Below are positions 21,006 through 31,030 of a DNA stretch of 64,000 nucleotides, in pieces. How positions within the stretch are numbered: position 1 is the stretch's first letter; the number at the start of each line of letters is the position of its first letter. The notes under the pieces were generated by a model. That model was not told the DNA's origin and did no database searches. It worked only from the letters and a program-made list of their open reading frames with translations. The position numbers and the translations under genes are program-made. Where the stretch lies: assembly GCA_009760885.1 (NCBI GenBank), contig CM019707.1, positions 36,630,234-36,694,233 of the forward strand, written 5' to 3'. Source of the stretch: Achatina immaculata (lineage: Eukaryota > Mollusca > Gastropoda > Stylommatophora > Achatinidae).

Positions 21006-21536
21006 CTTCTTCTTCTTCGTTCGCATTGTCTGTCTATACCTGCAGTCCTGTCTCTTGGATAAATTTCACTGTTTTTTGTAATTCATGTATGGAACCGTAG
21101 AGCTTATCTTCTTTAGTGGTTTCACTGGGCCAGTAATTATTTCTCAGTGTCTCGTAGTTGGTGCAGTTCTGGAGGATATGTTCCACAGTTTGGGGCACCT
21201 GGGCACATGTACATAGATTAGTAGTACCAACCTTAAACTTTGTATACATATGACTTCGGAGTCGGGTGTGTCCTGTTCGGAGACGGAAGAGCTTCCAGTA
21301 CTGATCTTGCATCTGTGAGAATTACTACAGGACATGTACCAATTCTGGAGTCTGATAGTTTTTCAACTGCAGCAATAATTGCCCTAACTTCTGCATCAAA
21401 GTTGTTGCAGTATTTTCCAGTGGGTATGGAAATCTTGTCAGTGGTGTTGTTTGGATATTCAATATGTGCTCCTGCCCCTCCATTCTTTATGGCATTGTGT
21501 GCAGATCTGTCTGTATACACACGTATCCAGGTGTCA
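21006..21536 (-). mobile_element. 5'-truncated, internally deleted I-like non-LTR retrotransposon with TSD
   Basis: Minus-strand copy of the 3' end of the I-like element at 47477-51961. It encodes the start of the RNase H domain (MYTDRSAHNAIKNGGAGAHI, NFDAEVRAIIAAVEKL, VILTDARSVLEAL), then jumps to the C-terminus (RLRTGHTRLRSHMYTKFKVG, CTCAQVPQTVEHILQNC). The tail is (GAA)n. A 15-16-bp direct repeat, CAACATTATTAATCTT, flanks it (20990-21005 and 21537-21552). Relative to the long copy 269 bp are missing, removing the last RNase H aspartate region and shifting the frame. TCTTC is present at both deletion edges. Confidence 0.92.
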
Positions 21537-21866
21537 CAACATTATTAATCTTTTTTCCTACTTTCTGACAAAAGCAAAAATTATAAAAATCAAAACAAAA
21601 GAAATGGAAAGGAAAACAACAGAGTAAAATGACAGAAACGATTAAAGGAAAAAAAAGGAAAATATTTATAAAACCAAAAGAAGAAAGACAAGAAGGAATG
21701 AATGAAAGAGGCAAGAAAATGGAGAGGAACACTGGAGAAATAGGAGAATGCGGAGCTAAGGGAATTTTTTTTAAAAACTGTTAGAGGAAAACTAATAACG
21801 ATATGGAAAAGATAAGAGCGTGGAAGAACTGGATGTCAAAATAAGAGCCAGATACCTGCTATAGAA

Positions 21867-22119
21867 GGGTTCCTGGCTGGTCAGGTTGCTAGTGCACCAG
21901 TCTGTCACGACGAAGGTCAGTGGTTCGAATCTGACCCGAACCGACCCCCCAGTCACCCCACCTGTAAAAATGGACACCTGGCTAATTCTAGAGCTAGAGA
22001 AGGGAAGGAAGCCAGGCCTGATGCTGACCACAGCGCCCTCTAGTGTCCCGAGGGTAAGGAAAACACAGGCACTAACACCACGTCTTTTAGATGCCTCCAT
22101 GACATGATAAGGTTACCTA
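21867..22119 (+). mobile_element. tRNA-derived SINE with imperfect TSD
   Basis: The head GGTTCCTGGCTGGTCAGGTT, with GCTAGTGCACC, and a B box GGTTCGAATC (21931-21940) precede a body containing CCAGGCCTGATGCTGACCAC. A related body sequence recurs in the SINE at 42265. Flanking 14-mers TACCTGCTATAGAA (21853-21866) and TACTTGCTGTAGAA (22120-22133) match at 12 of 14 positions. Confidence 0.7.
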
Positions 22120-22204
22120 TACTTGCTGTAGAATTGTCTTTTAAATTAGAAATCAGGTGACAAGATGTGGGGGGGGGGGGGTGGGAGTATGAAGAAAAAG
22201 GGAA

Positions 22205-22870
22205 TGGTTAAACTGAACTGAGGGAAGTGACACAAGAACAGAACAAAGTAAATCAAGGAACTGACGCAAGAACAGAACAAAGTAAATCAAGGAACTGACA
22301 CAAGAACAGAAGAAAGTAAATCAAGGAACTGACACAAGAACAAAACAAAGTAAATCAAGGAACTTACACAAGAACAAAACAAAGTAAATCAAGGAACTGA
22401 CACAAGAACAAAACAAAGTAAATCAAGGAACTTACACAAGAACAAAACAAAGTAAATCAAGGAACTGACACAAGAACAAAACAAAGTAAATCAAGGAACT
22501 GACGCCAAGTTTGAAAATAAAAACAAAATTAGAATAAAGGAACTGACAGAAGTAAGAACATAAAGTAAAATTAGAAAAAAAGAGTAGACAGAAGTTAGAA
22601 CACAAAACAAAATTAGACCTGAGAACTGACAGAAATTAGAACATAAAACAAAATTAGACCAAAGAAACTGACAGAAGTTAGAACATAAAACAAAATTAGA
22701 CCAAGGAATTATCAGAAGGTCTACATTAAAACAAAATAGATCAAAGAACTGGCAGAAGTTAAACATAAAACAAAATAGACACAGAGAAGTTACACAAGTT
22801 AGAAAACAAAAGAAATTAGACCAAGGAACTAACACAACTTAGAACAAAAAATAGACCACGGAACTGACGC
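22205..22870. repeat. 34-bp minisatellite grading into a diverged form
   Basis: About nine copies of a 34-bp unit, AAGTAAATCAAGGAACTGAC plus ACAAGAACAAAACA. From 22505 diverged, longer units follow (TTAGACCAAGGAACTGACAG). Confidence 0.92.
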
Positions 22871-23235
22871 AAGCCAGAACGCCGAGCAAAGTAGACGAGA
22901 TAAACAGAGAAAAAAAAAACTAAAAAAAAAATTACAACGACATAAAATAGAGGAAAGACTGAAAGAAAATGTAGAGAAAAAGTGAAAGAAAAAAAGGAAA
23001 GAAATGATTTTCTATTTGGCAGAATACAGTATATGAAAGATGCCCCTGGCAGTCTAAGTCCTGCCCTTATGGTGTTGTGAGGTCGTCCATTGAAGCTTAG
23101 ACACGGATGGGCATTATGGACAACGTTACTGCTGTCCCGGGGACAGAGCGTCCAGAAAGTGATCTTGGTGACTATGATGATAATAATGGCGATGATGAAG
23201 AAGCGACAAGGATTCTGAAGAATCTTGTGGGTCAT
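22871..23235. other. No gene recognised
   Basis: A-rich sequence, then a block around 23040-23160 (GCAGTCTAAGTCCTGCCCTT and following) with balanced composition that could be part of a dispersed repeat or exon. No second copy was found in the window. Confidence 0.4.
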
Positions 23236-23445
23236 TTGTTATGGTAGGTTCATTTCTCGTTTGTCTCCCTTTTCTCTTTTGTCTCCCCTTTCTATCTTGT
23301 TTGTCTCTCGTTTCTGTCTTGTTTGTCTCTCGTTTCTCCCTCGTTTGTCTCTCATTTCTCTTTCGTTTGTCTCTCGTTTCTCTCTACTTTGATTCCTGTG
23401 TGTATCTCGTTTGTTTCTCGTTTCTCTCACGTTTGTCCTTGTTCT
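23236..23445. repeat. TCTCGTTTGTCT-type minisatellite
   Basis: About ten variable copies of a roughly 20-22-base pyrimidine/GTTT unit (TTGTCTCTCGTTTCTCCCTC). Confidence 0.85.
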
Positions 23446-24080
23446 GGTATTTCATTTTCCCTTTAAAAACCCCGTATCCCTTCCAGTTTATTAGTAACAA
23501 GACTATCCTGGCTAATGGGGCGGGAATGGCCAGTATCTTCATGGTGGTGGAGATTATTAAAGAAGCAATGCATATCCCCTGCTTTTTTCGCTCTATTTTG
23601 GGACTGAAAAAAAAGCCACCATAACCCACTTTCCAGTCCCATTACAATTCTTTACCTCCGTATCTTCTCTGCAACGGCTGCAAAGAACACCGGTCTGCAG
23701 TCCCAGGGAGATAGAAGAAGAAGAAGAAGAAGAAGAAGATTTCCCGTGGTAATTCTACTTTGATATTTCGTGTCTTCATTTACTCGCTTGTGACAGTATC
23801 ACAGGTTAAAAAAATATTGAAACATCTTCTATAAAACAGGTCCTCGCTGTAGCCCACATGATCTCTTGTTTTATCATTTGAATGTTATTCTTGCTTGTAA
23901 TGCTATATCAGTACTGGTCCAGTTTGCCTATTGCATGTTTGATGATTGATGTTTGATGTATGATGAAAGGTGAGAGATAAAAGGTAAAATATTCTGGAGA
24001 TTTCCGTAACAAATTCTTCAAATTTTGAAAATAAACTTCCTTCTTGTTTGTCCTCATCTGCTGGAACTTTCGAAATAAAA
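23446..24080. other. No gene recognised
   Basis: Unique sequence with a (GAA)n run at 23714-23740. A small frame at 23384-23629 has no recognisable domain. Confidence 0.45.
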
Positions 24081-24100
24081 CATATATATATATATATCTT

Positions 24101-24378
24101 ATATCTTTCCCGCGCTGTTAAACGTCGCATAGGGCTCGCAAAGTAGTTCGCCAATTTTTCCTGTCATCGGATAATCTTTCAACCTCATCAAGGGATTTTA
24201 TGCCTGTTAATTTGGCCTCTCTTAACAATGTCCTGTTTAGAGTTTCACGCGGTCTGCCTCTTTTTCTTCGGCCTGTTCTGTTCCACTTGATAGCTTGTTT
24301 TGGGTTTCTCTGATCATTTCTTCTCATCAAGTGACCAACATATATCCTTCTCTTTTTCCTTATCACCCATGAGACTGG
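24101..24378 (-). mobile_element. Family-B retrotransposon end inserted in a (TA)n tract
   Basis: Antisense family-B C-terminus (IRKKRRIYVGHLMRRNDQRN, KQAIKWNRTGRRKRGRPRET, IKSLDEVERLSDDRKNWRTT, LRALCDV) with tail TCTTATATC. TA dinucleotide tracts sit on both sides (24082-24100 and 24385-24430), consistent with insertion into, and duplication of, a (TA)n target. The exact duplication length cannot be read. Confidence 0.85.
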
Positions 24379-24381
24379 TTG

Positions 24382-24432
<51 letters not shown>

Positions 24433-24542
24433 TACTATTTTTAACTGCATCTGTTGTTTGCGTATACTTTGTATTTGCTTTAAAAAATCTCTTTTATCTA
24501 AATTGTTTTGTTAAAAACATTTTAACTGTAATAACGTGTTTT

Positions 24543-25015
24543 AACACGAGCATCCTTATCAATGAATGTTAGAAAACGAGCCCTAAAATGCTATATTGAA
24601 CCTATCTTGTTATATGGAAGTGAATCATGGACAATAGGCAAGTCTGCACAAAAATCATTGGAAGCAGCAGAAATGTGGTTTATTAGAAGAATGTTGCGAA
24701 TCCCCTGGACAGCAAAAATAACTAATGGAGAATGTAGAGAGACAAAAAAATCTTGTAAAAAAATAATAAGAGAGAGATAATGTACTTTCATAGGACATGC
24801 AGTGATAAGAGGGGACAGTGAAAATATTATAACAACAGGAAAAATAGAAGGAAGAAGATCAAGAGGAAGACCAAGAGAAATGATACTGGACAGTCTGACG
24901 GGATGGTGTAAGAGGAGATCACCAACTGAGCTGATGGCCTGCATGAAGGATCGTGTGCTCTGGAGAAGCATAATAGCCAACGCCAGTCGGCACAGCACAT
25001 GGTGATAATGATGAA
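24543..25015 (+). mobile_element. 5'-truncated RTE-like retrotransposon, family A
   Basis: Encodes SMNVRKRALKCYIEPILLYG, SESWTIGKSAQKSLEAAEMW, FIRRMLRIPWTAKITN, then frame breaks (a short deletion near GECRETKK and a TAA after IRERZ-equivalent position 24778). It closes with EGRRSRGRPREMILDSLTGW and IIANASRHSTW followed by degenerate ATG units. The normal SRHGT-stop is lost here (CACATGG). Confidence 0.85.
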
Positions 25016-25488
25016 AACGAATATGAAGATGATGATAATGCTAATGATGATGATGATTACGCTGCACCTTTGCATCGTATTAACGGCAACGAAGATTTCT
25101 CTTCAAATATCACCTTGATCCTTGAGTCAAAATGGCTCTGTAAATATAACTAGCTCACCGACAGATCGAGTCTTGTCTTCATTTTCTAGAAATGTCCGAA
25201 TGTCCTGGGAAGTCGGATCTACGAAGAAGATTTCTAAACGTGCCCCACATTATGAATAACAAAGGGTTTACCCGTAACCCAGTACACCTCACTGACATTT
25301 GTTTCGTCGGTAGTTACATTTAACCCCTGACTGAAACAGTCTCCCAAGGAAATATGCGACAGCTCGTCTTGTGTATTCTGAATACCCTTATTTTAGGTGT
25401 TGTATTACTTCCCTTACTGTTTTAGAAATTGTTTATTTGTTTGTTTGTGTGTTTGTTTGTTTGTGTGTTTGTCTGTCTAAAATTAAAT
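25016..25488. other. No gene recognised
   Basis: ATG-rich remnant to 25060, unique sequence, then GTTT/GTGT microsatellite at 25435-25478. Confidence 0.5.
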
Positions 25489-25490
25489 TA

Positions 25491-26253
25491 CGAGGGTCAT
25501 ACCGAAAACCGTGAGAAAAATTGTTTTAAAAATCAGAATTTATAGATAGAGAAAATATAAATGTATCACCTTAAGCTTCACCTTTTCTTCACTTTTCGAT
25601 ATTTCTCTGCACACATTTTCCCCATCGCTCTGCAAGTTTGAAAATACCCTCCCGGTAGAATTCCGTTCCAGCAGACCGACGGCACAGACGCGCTGTTTTC
25701 TGGACGTTCTCTCCTGTGGAACCCAGCTGGCACAAACTTTTCTATAGCCTAGGGTTTCAATCATCTCCTGTACTGCATTGTGTCCTATTCCAAGATTTAC
25801 AGCGATTTCAGAAACTGTGACTCGTCTGTCTTTTTTAATGATGTCGTCAACCCTTTCCACGTTGCGTTTAGTGGAGGCAGTTCGAGGGCGACCGCTGCGA
25901 GGCATATCTTGGATGTTCGTGTTTCCATCTTTGAAATGTTTCACTCACTTCCTAACACTGCTAGCACCCATACACACATCTCCATAAGCAAGTTGAAGTC
26001 TTTGTTGAATTTCAGCAGCGGGGATTTCCTCTATTACCGAGGAACTCAATAACAGCACGTTAACGAAACGAAACTTCAGCACCTGCCATTTTGTTTATGC
26101 TCCGCGTGGTCACGTGCCACATGATGGTGACGTCATGTGACCTCTACATGAAGTGGAAAGGGTGCAGTTTAAGGTGATACATTTATATTTTCTCTATCTA
26201 TAAATTCAAATGTCTAAAAAAATTTTTGCTCACGACTTTCCGTATGGCCCTCG
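25491..26253 (-). mobile_element. 763-bp mariner-like deletion derivative with long TIRs
   Basis: Ends are inverted repeats about 84 bases long: CGAGGGTCATACCGAAAACC at left, CGAGGGCCATACGGAAAGTC reading inward from the right. They include a perfect 38-bp inverted pair (25537-25574 and 26169-26206). TA lies on both sides (25489-25490, 26254-26255). The minus strand keeps a mariner N-terminal DNA-binding domain (PRSGRPRTASTKRNVERVDD, IIKKDRRVTVSEIAVNLGIG, LGYRKVCASWVP) and, in another frame, the C-terminal EFYREGIFKLAERWGKCVQR ending before a stop. The DD34D catalytic centre is deleted near 25690-25735. Movement would need transposase from elsewhere. Confidence 0.92.
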
Positions 26254-26255
26254 TA

Positions 26256-26565
26256 GCTTTGTTGTAGCAATATAAGATTTACTAGAAGTATTTGGGAACT
26301 TGAAACAGGTGCAAGAAAGATAACTCTCGATATATTTAACCTGAAACAATTACTTCGATACACTCCCCTTTACTGCACTTAGTATTGTGGAAACTTCTCT
26401 TAAGACTTCGACATTTTCTGTGATATAACAGCCAACGTCAACGGAGCTGACAGAAAGGTTCAACATTCTCTGTGATATTACACATCACATATCACAGTCC
26501 ATGCCACCAGAGTGACAGAAAACTTCCACATTTTCTGTGATATGGCATCTTTATGTGAACACTAT
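26256..26565. other. No gene; imperfect ATTTTCTGTGATAT repeats
   Basis: Three diverged copies of a segment ending in CATTTTCTGTGATAT at about 26410, 26465 and 26530. No coding region seen. Confidence 0.5.
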
Positions 26566-26645
26566 CTGAGGTATGTGAACACCATCTGAGGTATGTGAAC
26601 ACCATCTGAGGTATGTGAACACCATCTGAGGTATGTGAACACCAT
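26566..26645. repeat. 20-bp minisatellite
   Basis: Four near-perfect copies of GTATGTGAACACCATCTGAG. Confidence 0.95.
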
Positions 26646-27399
26646 GACTTCAGCACAATCTGCGCCTTAGAAGCAGAACTAGGCATACTATTAGCAGAAA
26701 TCAGAGATGCCAACAGAAAGGTCCTCAATGAACAAAGCTCCAGTATCTGATGGAATACCCAGTGAGTGTAATTAAATGGACGAAGAAGGTTGGAATAGCT
26801 TTACTCTACATTATAAACTGACATGGGAAAGATAACAAAACACCACATGACTGGAGAAAAGATGTAATTATTCCCATATGAAAGGAAAAAAGGCAGCAAA
26901 AGGGACTGCAACCAATGTAGAGGCATCTCACTGCTAGCTAAGACACACTGGAAAAATGTTCTGGAAGATCCTAGAGAATAGTTTGCGACCAGTTATTGAC
27001 CAATTAAATGAAACTCAGATGGGATTTGGAAGAAAAAAATAGAAGCTGCACAAATACCATCTTTTCCTTAAGACATCTAACAGAAAAAAATCAGTTGCAC
27101 ACAACCAGATACTGCACATAGCTTACCTAGATCAAGAAAAAGCATTTGATAGAGTAGATAGATGTAAACTGTGGGAGATCTTACAGCATTATGGAGTTGG
27201 TACACATCTGATCAGCCTATGCGAAATCCTGTATGAAAACAGTCAGTGCACAATTAGAACAAAAGTCGGACATTCTGAACCATTCATCATAAGATCTGGA
27301 GTGAGGTAGGGGTGTGTACTACCTCCCTTACTATTCACAACACACCATGACACCATCTGCAAAGAAACTAACGTGCATAGGAAAAATTTCACCACGAAA

Positions 27400-27560
27400 C
27401 TGACCAACTTCAGAAGCAGTGCCAAGAAACTCACAACCACCTTCAGAAGCAGTGCCAAGAAACTCACAACCACCTTCAGAAGCAGTGCCAAGAAACTCAC
27501 AACCACCTTCAGAAGCAGTGCCAAGAAACTCACAACGACTTTCAGGAAACAGGCCCAAAT
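27400..27560. repeat. 33-bp minisatellite inside the type-F element
   Basis: About four and a half copies of a 33-bp unit, CTTCAGAAGCAGTGCCAAGA plus AACTCACAACCAC. The period is a multiple of three, so RSSAKKLTTTF repeats in frame. Confidence 0.95.
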
Positions 27561-27600
27561 AGTTGGGCCATAAATTAACTCTTAACGACTAAGCACTTAT

Positions 27601-28680
27601 AGCCACATCACAGAAAGACTTACATCAGAACATGGATAACTTAAACAATGACATGTAAAAGCCACATCACAGAAAGATTTACATCAGAACATGGATAACT
27701 TAAACAATGACATGTAAAAGCCACATCACAGAAAGATTTACATCAGAACATGGATAACTTAAACAATGACATGTAAAAGCCACATCGCTGAAAGATTTAC
27801 ATCAGAACATGGATAACTTAAACAATGACATGTAAAAGCCACATCGCTGAAAGATTTACATCAGAACATGGATAACTTAAACAATGACATGTAAAAGCCA
27901 CATCGCTGAAAGATTTACATCAGAACATGGATAACTTAAACAATGACATGTAAAAGCCACATCGCTGAAAGATTTACATCAGAACATGGATAACTTAAAC
28001 AATGACATGTAAAAGCCACATCACAGAAAGATTTACATCAGAACATGGATAACTTAAACAATGACATGTAAAAGCCACATCGCTGAAAGATTTACATCAG
28101 AACATGGATAACTTAAACAATGGCATGTAAAAGCCACATCGCAGAAAGATTTACATCAGAACATGGATAACTTAAACAATGGCATGTAAAAGCCACATCG
28201 CTGAAAGATTTACATCAGAACATGGATAACTTAAACAATGGCATGTAAAAGCCACATCACAGAAAGATTTACATCAGAACATGGATAACTTAAACAATGA
28301 CATGTAAAAGCCACATCGCAGAAAGATTTACATCAGAACATGGATAACTTAAACAATGGCATGTAAAAGCCACATCGCAGAAAGATTTACATCAGAACAT
28401 GGATAACTTAAACAATGACATGTAAAAGCCACATCGCAGAAAGATTTACAGCAGAAAATGGATAACTTAAACAATGGCATGTAAAAGCCACATCATTGAA
28501 AGGCCTACAGCAGAACACTGATAGCTTAAACAAGGGCAAGTAAAAGCCACACCACAGAATGACTTACAGCAGAACATGGATAACCTAAACAATGGCATGA
28601 AAAAGCCACATCACAGAAAGGCCTACAGCAGAACACTGATAACTTGAACAAGGACGTGAAAAGGCCACATCAGGAAGATC
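27601..28680. repeat. 59-bp satellite, apparently amplified from a reverse transcriptase gene
   Basis: About 18 copies of a 59-bp unit starting AGCCACATCACAGAAAGATT and ending GACATGTAAA. One frame of the unit reads ATSQKDLHQNMDNLNNDM, which resembles the ~18 residues just after the YADD box in related RTE-type polymerases (the equivalent at 46575 is IAENQQDL--LLDKV). The array sits where that part of the type-F element should be. Copy subtypes (ATCACAG, ATCGCTG, ATCGCAG) are interspersed; the last three copies are the most diverged. The unit length shifts frame each copy, so it cannot encode protein as an array. Confidence 0.93.
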
Positions 28681-29357
28681 TGTGTTGAGAAAAAAGGAAG
28701 GGAAGTTAGTCCATTGCCATGAAAGAAACCCAAAGAAAGACCATCCTGGAAGATCAGCCTTCTGAAACAGATGAAAAACAGTTTAATCACCCGGATAGTA
28801 GAATATCATCCTTTGAGAAAATCGATGCCGAAATTGATAACAGATGCAGTAAAGCAAATCAAATCAATGGGCAAATGAAAAATCTATTGACAGCAAATAC
28901 ATCATAAATGAAACAAAAGATCACTGCACAACTTCTTCCATCTCTATGCTATCAGCGTCAATCATGGAAACTGACAGCCAGGAACAGAAGAAAAATCATC
29001 ACGACAGAAATGACATGTTTAAGGACAATACTAAAAGTGACAAGAAGAGACCAGATAAGAAATGGCACCATCAGGGTGAAGGCTGGAGTAACACCAGTAT
29101 TACACTACATCCAGAAACAGCCAGTCAGATGGTTTGACCACGTTACACGGTTACCACCAGACAGTATATCACAGAAAACATTCACGATGATAACTGAAGA
29201 CAGCAGAGGGAAAGAGAGATCATGCTAGAGGTGGAAGATGGAATCAGAAAACACATGTTTGAACATAAAGGTATATGTTGAGCAGGAACTGAGCACATAT
29301 CGATTGTCTGGAACATGACATATAAGTAATCAACTAACTCTTAGAGCTGACTTCTTA

Positions 29358-30075
29358 AATCTTACATCCTTCCCGTGCCGCTAAACGTCACATAGGGCTC
29401 GCATAGTAGTTCGCCAAGTTTTACTGTTTTCAGCGAGCTTTTCAACCTCATCAAGGGATTTTATGCCTACTAATTTAGCCTCTCTTAACAATGTCTTCTT
29501 TAATTTCACCTTATCGACCTCTTTCTTAGGCCTGTTGTGTTCCACTTTATAGCTTGTTTTGGGATTCTCTGACTATTTCTTCTCATCACGTGGCCGACAT
29601 ATGTCCATCTCCTTTTTCTGATCACAAATGAGAAAGGTTGTTGTTCGCTCATCTGCCTTATCTTTGCTTTGTTCTTGAATTCGTTCCATTTTATATCGAC
29701 TATTTTCCTCAGGAATTTGTTTTCAGAAGAGTCTAATTTGTTGTCTACTTCTTTAGTTGTTTTCCAGCTTTCACATTCATCAATGAGGATGGATATCACA
29801 TTTGACTTGAATAATCTTAACTTGATTTTTGTGCTTATAACTTTTGAATTCCATATGTTCTCAAGATTCTTGAATGTCAGTGCTGCTTTTGCAATTCTAA
29901 TTCTAACTTCCTTTCTGGTGTCACCATCCTGGTCTATGTCGCTGCTGAGATATGCAGATTGGTTTACTTCTTCAACAGCTGTTCCTTCTACGTATATTTT
30001 TCCTTCTTGATTAATGGGAAGTTTTATTATTTTTGTCTTGTCTTTGTTAATTTCAAGTCATATAATCTTAGCCAG
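29358..30075 (-). mobile_element. Longest family-B RTE-like retrotransposon fragment
   Basis: On the minus strand, with frame breaks: KIIKLPINQEGKIYVEGTAV, EEVNQSAYLSSDIDQDGDTR, KEVRIRIAKAALTFKNLENI, CESWKTTKEVDNKLDSSENK, FLRKIVDIKWNEFKNKAKIR, KRRWTYVGHVMRRN and the ALCDV-type end at 29380. It covers the region between the polymerase domain and the C-terminus. The 3' end CATCCTTCCCGTGCCGCTAA matches the other family-B copies, but here the AAGAT tail is nearly lost. Confidence 0.85.
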
Positions 30076-30850
30076 TGAAGACAGGATATATGTTTTTTCT
30101 TGCATCGAATTCACATTGAATTAGAGTTATGCCATATTCAAAATCTAGATCTTTTGGAAGTGACTAGAAGCCATGAAATCTTCTATGTAAAAAACTATAC
30201 CACAAAAACCTTTACCACAATTTCCACCATAAACGACCTGGATTAGAAGATTGCAAGGGGAGAGAATACATTCCCAGGCTTATTAGAAAGAATTCCTTCC
30301 CCTTCCTTCATGCCCAAATGTGTGTCGCTTTTGTGTTTCTTTCATGTCACCGAAACGAGACGAACATTCATCTTTAATCGTCAACGTCCATGCTCACCAA
30401 CTGAGATTTCTGGCTTATTATAAACATGGGTTGCGCTGCCCCAGTCCATACTAACCCGCGGGTGATCCATTATTCTCATGTCTCAGGACAGACATCTGCT
30501 CCAAAGAGATGTTGATTTACCCTTTCCCCAAACAGCCGGACTTGCTTCAGATACGTGCAGGTTTTGTCTATGTCTGCACTTAAGATCTGCATCCGTTTTT
30601 CAGTTTATTTTTGCGCCGTCTTTAAACTATGCATTTCTAAGGGCCCGCATTTTCACTCAGTATAGAAACTGTTGAATCAATCACAAGAATTGCTGCGTTT
30701 TTTTTTTTTTTTGTTCTTTTTATTTCATAAAATTATACGCGGAAAAATGTTTGAAAGCTCAGATGATTCGAAATTATATTTCTCTGTTTTGTTTCGTATT
30801 TTTGGACCTGTCTTTATATATGTACTTTTGCGGGTTATAGTTTTCAATGC

Positions 30851-30920
<70 letters not shown>

Positions 30921-31028
30921 GCCTGCCTGCTGTCTGTCTTTCCTCTTTCTTCTTTTCTCATATTTCTTTGTATCTGTCTCCCATCCTGCCTTATCTCTCT
31001 GCCGCCCTCCAAACATCACATATATTGT
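30076..31028. other. No gene recognised; (CTAT)n at 30850-30915
   Basis: Unique AT-rich sequence, a T run near 30700 and about 17 CTAT units. The frames across the microsatellite are artefacts. Confidence 0.5.
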
Positions 31029-31030
31029 TA

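Larger units (their letters stand above)
26650..29330 (+). mobile_element. Decayed RTE-like retrotransposon (type F) swollen by internal tandem repeats
   Basis: Reverse transcriptase blocks appear in order with many frame breaks: NKAPVSDGIPSE (~26725), an RGISLL-like block, a QMGF/RSCTNTI block, IAYLDQEKAFDRVDRCKLWE (domain A, ~27118) and IIRSGVR-GCVLPPLLF (domain B, ~27290). Two tandem arrays (27400-27560, 27601-28680) then occupy the place of the YADD region. The C-terminal part resumes at ~28700: QPSETDEKQFNHPDS, KIDAEIDNRCSKANQINGQM, TARNRRKIITTEMTCLRTIL, VRWFDHVTRLPPDS. No intact ORF and no TSD were found. Confidence 0.8.

Noticed and set aside
21006..21536. Internal gap explained by an intron
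   Set aside because: The missing 269 bp has no GT-AG ends relative to the long copy; TCTTC microhomology fits deletion or template jump better.
23040..23235. Possible exon around TCCTGCCCTTATGG...CCGGGGACAG
   Set aside because: Balanced composition but no frame with recognisable protein and no splice boundaries.
27601..28680. CRISPR-like array
   Set aside because: Units are contiguous with no spacers, and the context is a eukaryotic retrotransposon.
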